Assembly: GCF_000379945.1 (NCBI RefSeq)
Contig: NZ_KB904149.1
Location: 1-64,000 of the forward strand
Source: Porphyromonas macacae DSM 20710 = JCM 13914
GTDB taxonomy: Bacteria; Bacteroidota; Bacteroidia; Bacteroidales; Porphyromonadaceae
Direction of reading: 5' to 3'
Length of the DNA stretch: 64,000 nt
The notes beneath the pieces are model-generated. The model did not search any database, was not told the DNA's origin, and worked only from the letters and a program-made list of their open reading frames with translations. The position numbers were made by a program, and so were the translations under genes. Positions 17,620-27,687 of the stretch are shown piece after piece (within the stretch, counting starts at the first letter, position 1; every line of letters starts with the position of its first letter).

Positions 17620-19069
17620 ATGTTTCCTTTACCTTCGTAAGCTGCTGACTAAGCTGACGACGTCCCGATACAATGTCGTTATAAGCACTCGGTCCGGATA
17701 TACAACCGCCTTCGCAAGTCATCACCTCGATAAACTGGCCGGGGGCTTTCTTCGACTTTGCATAACTGCGCAGCATGGTAATGTTCTTCCTGTTCAGGTC
17801 GGCCACCTCTATGCCGTTCACTTTGCCGGCATCCTTTCCGAGGTAAGCCTTTACGGCACCCATTACACCGCCATTAAGTGCAAAACCATGGGCTTCGCGT
17901 ACCGAATTGAATACCATTTTATATTCAGGAGCCTGTTCAAGTTCTATATCCATCCCCTTAAAAATGGCACCCACCTCTTCAAAGGTCAGGATCATATCCA
18001 CTTCTTCATCACGACGTATCTCCTGACGTTTACCGATACAGGGACCTACGAATACGATTTTGGCATTCGGGTATTTCTTTCGTGCGATACGTGCAGTATA
18101 GTACATGGGCGAGCCGGTCGAAGAAACAAAGGGTTTCATTTCGGGAATGTGCTTATTGACGAGTTCGATGTATGAAGGACAGCAAGAAGTTGTCATAAAA
18201 GGTTGTCCTTCTTCGAGCTTCTCAAGAAGTTCATGCGCTTCGTTGCTCGTCGTATCCATTGCTCCCTGAGCAACTTCGATAACATCGGTAAATCCGATCT
18301 GCTTGAACGCTCCATAAACCTGATCGATCGTGGTCTTGAACTGACCGAGGATAGACGGAGCAATAATGGCAATAACCTCTTCCCCTCTGCGTATACTCTG
18401 TAACACATCGAATGCCTGCGAAATCTCGAATATCGCACCGAACGGACAAGCTTTAAGACACTTTCCACAATAAATACATTTGCTCTCATCGATCGACTCG
18501 ATGCCATACTCATCCTTACTGATCGCCTTTACCGGGCAAGCCTCTTCGCATGGTACGGGAATATAGACAATAGCGTGGTAAGGGCAGGATTTATGGCAGA
18601 TACCGCAACTTACACAGGTATCGTGATTGATTTGCGCCTGCCCGTTCTTCTGAAAACTGATAGCATCCTTAGGGCAGTTGGTATAGCAGCTACGTGCCAC
18701 GCAACCTCGGCAGAGGTTAGACACTTCGTAATTGATCTGCACGCAAGAGGTGCAAGCCTCATCGATCACACACATCAGATTCTCCTTGTTCGGAGCCTCC
18801 CGTTCAAGTGCTTTTTTCGCATATTTGGAAAGCAAATCGACTTCATCCTCCTCATCGGTCATATCGAAACCGAGCAAAGGAAAACATTTATATTTCCAGA
18901 CAGCACGCTCCTTGTGAGGACAGCATCTGCCTAACGTCTTCGATCTGCGTGGGCTGAGTTCGATGGGCAGACGATCTATTTTCTCGACCAACTGTTTTTC
19001 ATTCCACAACTTAACAAGATTTGCCAACAACTTGTGGCGAACGATCATTACATTGCTTGTATACGCCAT
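17603..19069 (-). CDS. Monomeric [FeFe] hydrogenase, cysteine-rich, possibly group B
   Basis: Iron-only hydrogenase of about 488 residues. The three H-cluster motifs are present in variant form: TSCCPSYIEL (P1), GPCIGKRQE (P2) and TCEGGCISGPS (P3). The classic forms are TSCCPGW, MPCxxKxxE and MxCxGGCxxGGG. Upstream are several 4Fe-4S motifs, including CVSCGICHKSCP and CIYCGKCLKACP, and a further Cys-rich N-terminal region. It probably links H2 to ferredoxin; no NADH or flavin partner subunit lies nearby. The variant motifs resemble the poorly known group B enzymes, which is an inference from recall. The start at 19067-19069 is chosen because a -7 box at 19100-19107 would put the earlier ATG at 19100-19102 upstream of transcription. 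Confidence 0.93.
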   Translation of the reverse strand: MAYTSNVMIVRHKLLANLVKLWNEKQLVEKIDRLPIELSPRRSKTLGRCCPHKERAVWKYKCFPLLGFDMTDEEDEVDLLSKYAKKALEREAPNKENLMCVIDEACTSCVQINYEVSNLCRGCVARSCYTNCPKDAISFQKNGQAQINHDTCVSCGICHKSCPYHAIVYIPVPCEEACPVKAISKDEYGIESIDESKCIYCGKCLKACPFGAIFEISQAFDVLQSIRRGEEVIAIIAPSILGQFKTTIDQVYGAFKQIGFTDVIEVAQGAMDTTSNEAHELLEKLEEGQPFMTTSCCPSYIELVNKHIPEMKPFVSSTGSPMYYTARIARKKYPNAKIVFVGPCIGKRQEIRRDEEVDMILTFEEVGAIFKGMDIELEQAPEYKMVFNSVREAHGFALNGGVMGAVKAYLGKDAGKVNGIEVADLNRKNITMLRSYAKSKKAPGQFIEVMTCEGGCISGPSAYNDIVSGRRQLSQQLTKVKETYEERG

Positions 19070-19099
19070 ACGATATGATAATAATATACTTTTGCGGCA

Positions 19100-19107
19100 C
19101 AAAGATA
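19100..19107 (-). promoter_or_regulatory. Putative -7 box of the hydrogenase locus
   Basis: Reverse-strand TATCTTTG matches TAnnTTTG, about 30 bases before the chosen start at 19069. A TTG lies about 21 bases further upstream. A second TACTTTTG match is found just upstream of it, so two overlapping starts are possible. Confidence 0.55.
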
Positions 19108-19129
19108 AGCCCCAAAAGTAATACGATGC

Positions 19130-19584
19130 AATTATTTTTGCCCTTTCTGTAAAAACGGTTTGTAAAAACAGATAAAACCCTTCTTTTCCGTTTTTCCTGT
19201 AAGTCTTTAAGGTATCATAAATATTAAAAAGAATTTTCCCAATCTTTTTTCAGTACACGTCAAAATAATACCCATCAGATAACATGAGCGAAATGCTCCT
19301 TTGAAAGACCAAGTTCAACGAATCGAAAAGTGAGATGAGACAGAGGAGGGCGGTTACGATAACTTGAGTTGCTGTTTCAATGAGGATTGCATTCTTCTAT
19401 CCGTTTCGCTTCATCTAAAATCTCCGCAAAAACCCTCCCGGCTTATGCACAAGCCGCCTGCAATCGTTTCAACAAAAGCCATTCAATCGAACTCACGTTT
19501 ACTGAAGGGAAAATTGTATTTATATAAATATGTATTCCTCTATCCGAAAGCTATTCTTCCGGAATATGATGAAGAACAATAGAG
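19130..19584. other. Intergenic region between cdd and the hydrogenase promoter; carries R3 motif copy
   Basis: No convincing gene in about 450 bases. TTTCAGTACACGTCAA at 19248-19263 is an exact copy of the R3 motif (reverse complement at 326-341). A 72-codon open frame at 19364-19582 lacks family features and I take it as chance. Confidence 0.5.
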
Positions 19585-20067
19585 CTATGAAGTTTGAGGC
19601 AAATCTTTCCCATCAAATCCGAAGGGCAACAGAAAACGACAATCATCCAAAACAATTGCACTGTCAACACCGACCATATAAACAGGATATGCATGATGGC
19701 GCATGGAACTTTCCATAATCACCTGTCTGCAGGCACCGCACGGAGAAATCTCCTCTACACGCCTACCCTCTGTAATGGCCACCAAAACGAGTTTTTTGAT
19801 ACCGACATCGGGGAAATGGGCTCCGGCATAATAAATGGCAGTACGTTCGGCACATATTCCGGATGGATACGCTGCATTTTCCTGATTGGAGCCTACCACG
19901 ATTTCTCCATTGTCCATCAACAGAGCTGCTCCCACATTAAACCGGCTGTATGGAGCATAAGCCTTCAGAGCTGCCTGCTCGGCAGACTGCTCCAACATTC
20001 TCAACTCATCATCGAATTCTGCACGTGGTATTCTCGTATAATCAATTGTAAAAAGTTCCTTCTTCAT
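19585..20067 (-). CDS. cdd: Cytidine deaminase
   Basis: Zinc-dependent deaminase converting cytidine and deoxycytidine to uridine and deoxyuridine in pyrimidine salvage. The zinc and catalytic residues are seen in SGICAERTAIYYA (Cys and Glu of the C-A-E motif) and SPCGACRQVI (the PCxxC motif). The AYAPYSRFNVGAALL block is the nucleoside-binding segment. I place the start at the ATG at 20065-20067, giving about 160 residues. The open frame to 20109 would add 14 unconserved residues. Alone on the reverse strand, divergent from the HtrA gene. Confidence 0.92.
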   Translation of the reverse strand: MKKELFTIDYTRIPRAEFDDELRMLEQSAEQAALKAYAPYSRFNVGAALLMDNGEIVVGSNQENAAYPSGICAERTAIYYAGAHFPDVGIKKLVLVAITEGRRVEEISPCGACRQVIMESSMRHHAYPVYMVGVDSAIVLDDCRFLLPFGFDGKDLPQTS

Positions 20068-20150
20068 ATCAATTATGTAAAATCTGAATTGATCATTAAA
20101 ACTGCTCAATAAGCATTCACGAAAACATACCTGTATTGAATATACAAAAT

Positions 20151-20257
20151 CGTATAACGTTCCATGCCCATATCAAAAATAAGCATATTATTATGATAAA
20201 ATGATATTCCGATAATAAACCGAACATACGTAACGTTATCTAAATACGTATAACTAA
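20151..20257. promoter_or_regulatory. Cluster of AACGTT and TACGTA palindromes in the cdd-htrA divergent region
   Basis: The divergent space contains GTATAACGTTCC near 20152, then ATACGTAACGTTAT near 20226 and ATACGTATAAC near 20245. The last two are only a few bases apart. Repeated short palindromes in a divergent promoter region suggest an operator, but no known regulator site is recognised. Confidence 0.3.
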
Positions 20258-20326
20258 TAGGTTAAACAAGAAACCTGAAAAAATAAACTATAACAATCAA
20301 AACAATAAAGATTAAGAACAATCGCT

Positions 20327-21847
20327 ATGAACAAAATTCTGAAAGTTTTCGTCCTCACTTTGGGAGTAATCGGGTTAAGTGCCGCAACGACTGTGGGCAC
20401 ATACAAATGGATGCAAAGCAAGACGTCCTCAAAAGAGTTTGCAAATTCAATGCAAACTGCACTGCCGGAAGGCACAAACACACTCAATAAATACGGATTT
20501 CAAAATGCGGCTTTGGAGCCCGGCTATAAACCGGCATCCGTAACAGCTGCTCCCAATCTGGTGGAAGCTGCAGAAAAAGCAGTACAGGCCGTGGTACATA
20601 TTCGCGTGGAAGGTCAACGCAGTATGAGCCGCCGCTACATAGATCCTTTTGAATATTTCTTCGGTAATGGCAACCCTTTTGCCGAAAGGCAAATGCAACC
20701 TGTTGTCGGTTTCGGGTCGGGAGTAATTGTCAGCAGTGACGGTTATATCATTACGAATAATCATGTAATCGACAATGGAGATAAAATCAGCGTTACACTG
20801 AATGACAATCGGACCTTCAGTGCCAAACTCATCGGTACAGATCCGGCGACAGACATTGCCGTGATAAAGATCGAAGGGGAAAAATTTCCGTCCATTCCTT
20901 TCGGAAACTCGGACAATCTGCAAGTCGGGGAATGGGTATTGGCCGTAGGCAACCCATTTAACTTTACATCCACTGTGACTGCGGGTATTGTCAGTGCAAA
21001 ATCAAGAAACACCTATCCGGATAGCTCCAAAGGACCTAAAGTAGAATCTTTTATTCAAACGGATGCAGCCGTCAACAGGGGCAACAGCGGAGGTGCTTTG
21101 GTGAATGCTGCCGGAGAGCTGGTAGGTATCAATTCGATGATTTTTTCCGAAACGGGCAACTATGCCGGTATTTCATTTGCAATACCCATAACAATAGCTG
21201 CAAAAGTGGCTCAAGACCTCAAAACGTATGGAAATGTGCAAAGAGCTGTTTTAGGTTTTTCCGGAACAAATGTTACCGATGAACTGATTAAAGAAAAAGG
21301 ACTGAAGGTAAACGAAGGTGTATTTGTGGCCGACTTCTCCGAAATAAGTGCGGTATACGCAGCAGGTATAGAGAAAAACGATGTTATAACCGCCATCGAC
21401 GGACAAAAAATTAAAGACTTCGGAGAACTGCAAGGGATAATCAGTCGTTACAGACCGGGAGATGTTATCAACGTTACCGTGGATCGTTTCGGACAAAAAA
21501 AGGACTTTAGCGTAAGCCTGAAAAATAAACATGGCAATACGAAAATCATACCTCAATTTTCTGGTCTCTCCGAGATGGGAATAAAACTGAGAGAATTGTC
21601 CGGCAAACTTAAAAGAACCTATGGCGTTTCTTACGGTGTGGAAGTAACAGAAGTAACCAAAGAAGGAAAGTTTGCAAAAGCGGGTGTCAAAAAAGGATTT
21701 ATCGTTCTTTCGATCAATGACCAGCCGGTATACAATATCAACAATATGGAAAAAATGCTTTCGACAGCAGAAGATAGAGGAATAAACAAGCTCTACGTCA
21801 GAGGTTTCTACCCTAACGGCAATGTTTATACCTATCTGATACAATGA
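20327..21847 (+). CDS. degP: Periplasmic serine protease, HtrA/DegP family
   Basis: Do-type protease and chaperone of the periplasm that degrades misfolded envelope proteins. It has an N-terminal hydrophobic segment at about residues 5-22 (signal peptide or anchor). The trypsin-fold protease domain shows the triad His146 (TNNHVI), Asp176 (TDIAVIK) and Ser254 (RGNSGGALV). Two C-terminal PDZ domains follow, each with a YAAGIEKND- or FAKAGVKKG-type loop. The length of 506 is normal. A strong terminator follows at 21955-22002. Palindromes in the upstream region may be regulatory sites, but no stress sigma site was identified. Confidence 0.95.
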   Translation: MNKILKVFVLTLGVIGLSAATTVGTYKWMQSKTSSKEFANSMQTALPEGTNTLNKYGFQNAALEPGYKPASVTAAPNLVEAAEKAVQAVVHIRVEGQRSMSRRYIDPFEYFFGNGNPFAERQMQPVVGFGSGVIVSSDGYIITNNHVIDNGDKISVTLNDNRTFSAKLIGTDPATDIAVIKIEGEKFPSIPFGNSDNLQVGEWVLAVGNPFNFTSTVTAGIVSAKSRNTYPDSSKGPKVESFIQTDAAVNRGNSGGALVNAAGELVGINSMIFSETGNYAGISFAIPITIAAKVAQDLKTYGNVQRAVLGFSGTNVTDELIKEKGLKVNEGVFVADFSEISAVYAAGIEKNDVITAIDGQKIKDFGELQGIISRYRPGDVINVTVDRFGQKKDFSVSLKNKHGNTKIIPQFSGLSEMGIKLRELSGKLKRTYGVSYGVEVTEVTKEGKFAKAGVKKGFIVLSINDQPVYNINNMEKMLSTAEDRGINKLYVRGFYPNGNVYTYLIQ

Positions 21848-21954
21848 CCATAATACTATCCGGAAGCCTCTTATAGAATAAACGGGAAGACGAAATTCTC
21901 CCGGAAACGGTTTCTACGGCTCTTCTCTTAAATACCGGATATTTATTTTCTGAA

Positions 21955-22002
21955 AAGTTGTCCCGCAAGCCGATAAAATCAGCTTACGGGACAACTTGTT
22001 TT
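21955..22002 (+). terminator. Rho-independent terminator after the HtrA gene
   Basis: AAGTTGTCCCGCAAGC pairs with GCTTACGGGACAACTT with one mismatch across a 10-base loop, and GTTTTG follows. It ends the protease transcript about 110 bases after the stop. Confidence 0.8.
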
Positions 22003-22057
22003 GAACTTCTTGACCCAGGCTAACCTATTATATAGATATTGTTTAGCTGGCTTTTCT

Positions 22058-22065
22058 TACCTTTG
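22058..22065 (+). promoter_or_regulatory. Putative -7 box of the fumarase gene
   Basis: TACCTTTG matches TAnnTTTG, 41 bases before the ATG at 22107. A TTG lies 16 bases upstream, shorter than the usual 19. Confidence 0.5.
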
Positions 22066-22106
22066 GAGTAATACAATAAACATTTATTCATCAATAGCAT
22101 TGAACT

Positions 22107-23756
22107 ATGGCAACGCCCGAATTCAAGTATCAGAAGCCTTTTCCTTTAGGGACTGACAAGACAGAGTATTATCACTTAACAAAAGACTACGTTTCTGTAG
22201 AAAAATTCAACGGACAGGATGTATTAAAAATAGATCCGGAAGCTCTAAGGGTATTGGCTCGTACGGCTTTCCATGATGTTTCGTTTTACCTCCGCCCCGA
22301 ACATCAGCAAAAAGTAGCCAAAATACTGAGCGACCCGGAAGCCAGCGAAAATGACAAGTTCGTAGCCCTGACATTTCTTCGCAATGCAGAAGTTTCGGCC
22401 AAAGGACAACTGCCCTTCTGCCAGGATACGGGTACGGCCATCATTTTAGGCAAAAAGGGACAACAGGTCTGGACGGGAGGACACGATGAGGAATATCTCT
22501 CGCATGGCGTATACGATACTTATACGACAGACAATTTGCGTTATTCCCAAAATGCACCGCTGGATATGTATAAAGAAGTGAATACCGGCTGCAATTTGCC
22601 TGCTCAAATAGACCTGCTCGCAGTAGACGGTATGGAATATAATTTTCTCTGCATTGCCAAAGGCGGAGGCTCTGCAAACAAGACATATCTGTATCAGGAG
22701 ACCAAAGCTTTGCTTACTCCCGAGAAGTTGAAAAAATTCATCGTTGAAAAAATCAGCACGTTAGGGACAGCAGCATGCCCTCCTTATCATATTGCCATCG
22801 TTATTGGCGGCACATCGGCAGAAACCAACCTGAAAACCGTTAAACTGGCATCGGCAAGATATTACGATGAACTGCCCGACTCCGGCAACGAATGGGGGCA
22901 GGCCTTTCGGGATAAAAAACTGGAGCAGGAAATTCTGGAAGAGTGTTATAAATTAGGATTGGGAGCACAGTTCGGAGGTAAATATTTTGCCCACGACATT
23001 CGCATCATCCGTATGCCTCGCCACGGGGCTTCCTGCCCTGTGGGTTTAGGAGTGAGCTGCTCTGCCGATCGCAATATCAAAGCCAAAATCAATCAAGACG
23101 GTATATGGATCGAAAAACTGGAAACAAATCCAGGACAATACATCCCGGAAGAAATGCGGAAGGGCACGGAAGGGAAAGTGGTAAAAATCGATCTGAACCG
23201 CCCGATGAGTGAGATTCTGGCCGAACTGACCAAATATCCTGTTTCTACCAGATTGTCTCTTAATGGCACTATCATCGTAGGGCGCGACATTGCACATGCA
23301 AAACTGAAAGAGCGCATAGACAACGGAGAGGGATTGCCTCAATACGTAAAAGACCATCCGATCTACTATGCAGGACCTGCAAAGACTCCGAAAGGTATGC
23401 CGAGCGGTTCCTTCGGACCTACAACAGCAGGACGTATGGACAGCTATGTGGATTTGCTGCAGGAAAATGGCGGCAGTATGATTATGATAGCAAAAGGGAA
23501 TCGCAGCCAACAGGTAACGGACGCCTGCAAAAAGCACGGAGGTTTCTATCTGGGCAGTATCGGAGGGCCGGCTGCTATTCTTGCACAAGACAGTATTAAA
23601 AAAGTAGAATGCCTCGAATATCCCGAACTGGGCATGGAGGCTATCTGGAAAATTGAAGTAGAAGATTTCCCGGCTTTTATTCTGGTCGATGACAAAGGCA
23701 ATGATTTCTTCACTCAAATTCGTGAGAATTGCTCCAAATGCGGTTTGAATAAATAA
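22107..23756 (+). CDS. fumB: Fumarate hydratase, class I (iron-sulfur)
   Basis: Oxygen-sensitive 4Fe-4S fumarase of the fused FumA/FumB type, with both the alpha and the C-terminal beta domain in one 549-residue chain. It interconverts fumarate and malate; in Bacteroidales it usually serves the reductive branch making succinate. Likely cluster cysteines are Cys105 in [10 protein letters not shown], the Cys in NTGCNLPAQ, and the Cys in [10 protein letters not shown]. The beta-domain block [14 protein letters not shown] is also present. It has its own promoter and sits between two hairpin-bounded intervals, so it is probably monocistronic. The choice of fumA versus fumB as symbol is arbitrary. 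Confidence 0.93.
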   Translation: MATPEFKYQKPFPLGTDKTEYYHLTKDYVSVEKFNGQDVLKIDPEALRVLARTAFHDVSFYLRPEHQQKVAKILSDPEASENDKFVALTFLRNAEVSAKGQLPFCQDTGTAIILGKKGQQVWTGGHDEEYLSHGVYDTYTTDNLRYSQNAPLDMYKEVNTGCNLPAQIDLLAVDGMEYNFLCIAKGGGSANKTYLYQETKALLTPEKLKKFIVEKISTLGTAACPPYHIAIVIGGTSAETNLKTVKLASARYYDELPDSGNEWGQAFRDKKLEQEILEECYKLGLGAQFGGKYFAHDIRIIRMPRHGASCPVGLGVSCSADRNIKAKINQDGIWIEKLETNPGQYIPEEMRKGTEGKVVKIDLNRPMSEILAELTKYPVSTRLSLNGTIIVGRDIAHAKLKERIDNGEGLPQYVKDHPIYYAGPAKTPKGMPSGSFGPTTAGRMDSYVDLLQENGGSMIMIAKGNRSQQVTDACKKHGGFYLGSIGGPAAILAQDSIKKVECLEYPELGMEAIWKIEVEDFPAFILVDDKGNDFFTQIRENCSKCGLNK

Positions 23757-23779
23757 CAAACTCCTTTTATTTTTAACCC

Positions 23780-23829
23780 TGTGAGGGCTGCTTTGAGCGG
23801 TTGCATAAACCTCTGAGGCAGCCCTCACA
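23780..23829. repeat. Strong hairpin without a U-tract between fumarase and pyrG
   Basis: TGTGAGGGCTGC and GCAGCCCTCACA form a perfect 12-bp stem around a 26-base loop. No T run follows on either strand, so it is not a standard intrinsic terminator. It may be an mRNA 3'-end stabiliser or a small repeat. Confidence 0.6.
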
Positions 23830-23887
23830 TATAAAAAGCGTACGAAAAAAGAAAGCTCCTCACGCTGTTACTTAAGCAAGAATAACG

Positions 23888-23895
23888 TACCTTTG
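23888..23895 (+). promoter_or_regulatory. Putative -7 box of pyrG
   Basis: TACCTTTG matches TAnnTTTG and lies 97 bases before the GTG start of pyrG. No clear TTG at -33. Confidence 0.4.
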
Positions 23896-23964
23896 CAAAG
23901 CGTTGTATGGGGTTTGAAAAAAGAGCCTTCTTCCGACAAACCTTTTTCACGTTACGCTGTTTGA

Positions 23965-25611
<1,647 letters not shown>

Positions 25612-25673
25612 CGTCTAATTGCATAAACTTCAATAGCTATACTGCATAACAGATTTGCTATAAAACATAACGA

Positions 25674-27539
25674 ATGGATAAAAATACAATCATTGGGGCG
25701 ATATTGGCCGGTTTGATTATCATCGGTTTTTCTTTGTTGAATAAACCTACGCCTCAACCGCAACCACCAGTACAATCGACAGCGGATACGGCACTGTTAA
25801 CGAGCGAACAAGAGACAACCAAAACCTTTTCCATTACAGATTCGACAGCCTTATCGGAAGGTGATACCACACAGACAACGACTGCTACTCCTCTATACCT
25901 TCAAAAAGGCACAGAGAAACTGATCTCTCTGAAAAACGATCTGGTAAAAATCGAATTGAATACTTTAGGAGGTATTCCGGAAGAAGCCCAATTATTGAAA
26001 TATAATGCACAGGAAGGTAAAGAACTGTTCCTTTTCAAAAAAGGAGATCTTTCTTTCAATCTGCCTTTACGCACGGTAGAAAACAAGATACTTAACACGG
26101 CAGAACTTTACTTCAATCCGCTTAACGTTACAGACAGCACCGTAACGATGCGACTGAACATCGATGAACAGAATTATCTGGATTTCGTATATACGTTGAT
26201 GCCCGGAGATTATCGAATTAAAATGAACATCATGGCCAAAGGGTTAGACCGTTTATTACCCGCCAATATGTCGTTGCAGGATCTGGAGTGGGAACAAAGG
26301 ATAAGACAGCAGGAGCAATCATGGAAATTCGAAAATCAGTATACCAGCGTTATGTACCGCTATGCGGCGGGAGGAGTGGAACGTATCAATAAGAGCAAAG
26401 AGAAGAAATCGGTTCAGGAAACTCTGCGCTGGATAGCTTTCAAGGATAAATATTTCAGCACTGTTCTCATCAGCCGGGCTCCGTTTCAAGATAATGTAAT
26501 CTCTTCTGCCGAATTCAAAGAAGATAGCGGTTACATAAAAAACTTTTCTCTCAAATCTACCCTCCAATGGAATATCGAAGATGGAGAGAAAGCCTCTTTA
26601 ATATGGTATGTAGGACCCAACGATTATAACCTGCTGAAAGCATACGACAAAGGATTAAACGGCAATGATCAACTGGATCTGGACCATCTGGTCTATATGG
26701 GCGGCAAACTGCTGAGAACCATTAACGTATATATGATCATACCGGTTGTAACTTTCTTAAGCTCACAGATAGGCAGCTGGGGTATCATCATATTGATATT
26801 GACCATACTGATTAAGATTTTCTTGTCTCCTTTCACATTCAAAAGCTACCTGTCACAAGCAAAGATGCGCGTACTAAAACCGCAAGTGGAGGCGATCAGT
26901 GCAAAATACCCGGGGAAAGATCAGGATGCCATGATGAAAAGGCAAACAGAAACAATGAGTCTCTACCGAGCTGCCGGAGCCAATCCGATGAGCGGCTGTT
27001 TGCCCATGCTACTTCAACTCCCTTTCCTCATTGCACTGTATATGTACTTCCCGACCTCTATCTATTTGAGAGGAGAAAGTTTCTTGTGGGCAAAAGACCT
27101 TTCGACATATGACCCTATCATCAGCTGGAACTTCGATATCCCGTTCATCACCGGATTATTGGGTAACCACATCAGCTTATTCTGTCTGTTGATGACCATC
27201 GTCAATATTGCTTTCAATAAATATTTGATGCAACAGAACAGTGCTCCGGCACAGGAAGGAATGAAGATGATGAAAATAATGCCTTACTTTATGTCGGTAT
27301 TTCTTTTCTTCTTCTTCAACCAAAATGCTTCGGGACTTTGCTATTATTACTTGCTGACGTCTTTACTTACCATGATTCAAAACTGGGCTTTCAGATTTGC
27401 AATCAACGAGGAAAAACTTCTGGCACGATTGGAAGAGAATAAAAAGAAACCCCGAAAAAAATCGAAATGGCAACAGCGTCTGGAAGAGGCACAAAAACAA
27501 CAACAAGCAATGCAACGCCAAAAAAACAAACACCGCTAA
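25674..27539 (+). CDS. yidC: Membrane protein insertase YidC
   Basis: Oxa1/Alb3/YidC-family insertase of the inner membrane. It helps fold and insert membrane proteins, alone or with SecYEG. The layout is one N-terminal membrane segment (about residues 5-22), a large periplasmic domain of about 330 residues, then five helices in the conserved insertase region. That region includes IKIFLSPFTFKSYLSQAKM and GANPMSGCLPMLLQLPFLIA. The tail is rich in Lys and Gln and probably contacts ribosomes. The length of 621 fits Bacteroidetes YidC. It starts 62 bases after pyrG, possibly cotranscribed. The downstream hairpin at 27604 is the likely end of the unit. Confidence 0.96.
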   Translation: MDKNTIIGAILAGLIIIGFSLLNKPTPQPQPPVQSTADTALLTSEQETTKTFSITDSTALSEGDTTQTTTATPLYLQKGTEKLISLKNDLVKIELNTLGGIPEEAQLLKYNAQEGKELFLFKKGDLSFNLPLRTVENKILNTAELYFNPLNVTDSTVTMRLNIDEQNYLDFVYTLMPGDYRIKMNIMAKGLDRLLPANMSLQDLEWEQRIRQQEQSWKFENQYTSVMYRYAAGGVERINKSKEKKSVQETLRWIAFKDKYFSTVLISRAPFQDNVISSAEFKEDSGYIKNFSLKSTLQWNIEDGEKASLIWYVGPNDYNLLKAYDKGLNGNDQLDLDHLVYMGGKLLRTINVYMIIPVVTFLSSQIGSWGIIILILTILIKIFLSPFTFKSYLSQAKMRVLKPQVEAISAKYPGKDQDAMMKRQTETMSLYRAAGANPMSGCLPMLLQLPFLIALYMYFPTSIYLRGESFLWAKDLSTYDPIISWNFDIPFITGLLGNHISLFCLLMTIVNIAFNKYLMQQNSAPAQEGMKMMKIMPYFMSVFLFFFFNQNASGLCYYYLLTSLLTMIQNWAFRFAINEEKLLARLEENKKKPRKKSKWQQRLEEAQKQQQAMQRQKNKHR

Positions 27540-27603
27540 TGAAGAAAAGATATCGTAATTAGTGCTATTTTAGTTGTATTAAATCATTATAATATATGCA
27601 CAT

Positions 27604-27672
27604 AAAAGTAGAAAACGTTCATTCTCCTGTCAAATATCGACAGCGTACAAGAATATCGTTTTCTACTTTTTT
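27604..27672 (+). terminator. Long terminator-like hairpin between yidC and the amidotransferase operon
   Basis: AAAAGTAGAAAACG at 27604-27617 is perfectly complementary to CGTTTTCTACTTTT at 27657-27670, and further T residues follow. The 39-base loop contains a second stem, CTGTC/GACAG. It ends only 15 bases before the next start codon. It may terminate yidC or act as an attenuator in the leader of the purine/pyrimidine operon. Confidence 0.7.
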
Positions 27673-27687
27673 CAATTATATAACTCT

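Noticed and set aside
19070-19102. N-terminal extension of the hydrogenase to the ATG at 19102
   Set aside because: It would overlap a good -7 box at 19100-19107, so transcription would begin inside it.
19364-19582. 72-codon open frame upstream of cdd
   Set aside because: No conserved features, low complexity and no start context; likely chance.
23780-23829. Hairpin taken as the fumarase terminator
   Set aside because: No T run on either side; kept as a plain inverted repeat.
27604-27687. Reading the leader hairpin as a known riboswitch
   Set aside because: No conserved aptamer core is visible; only an intrinsic terminator-like stem is supported.
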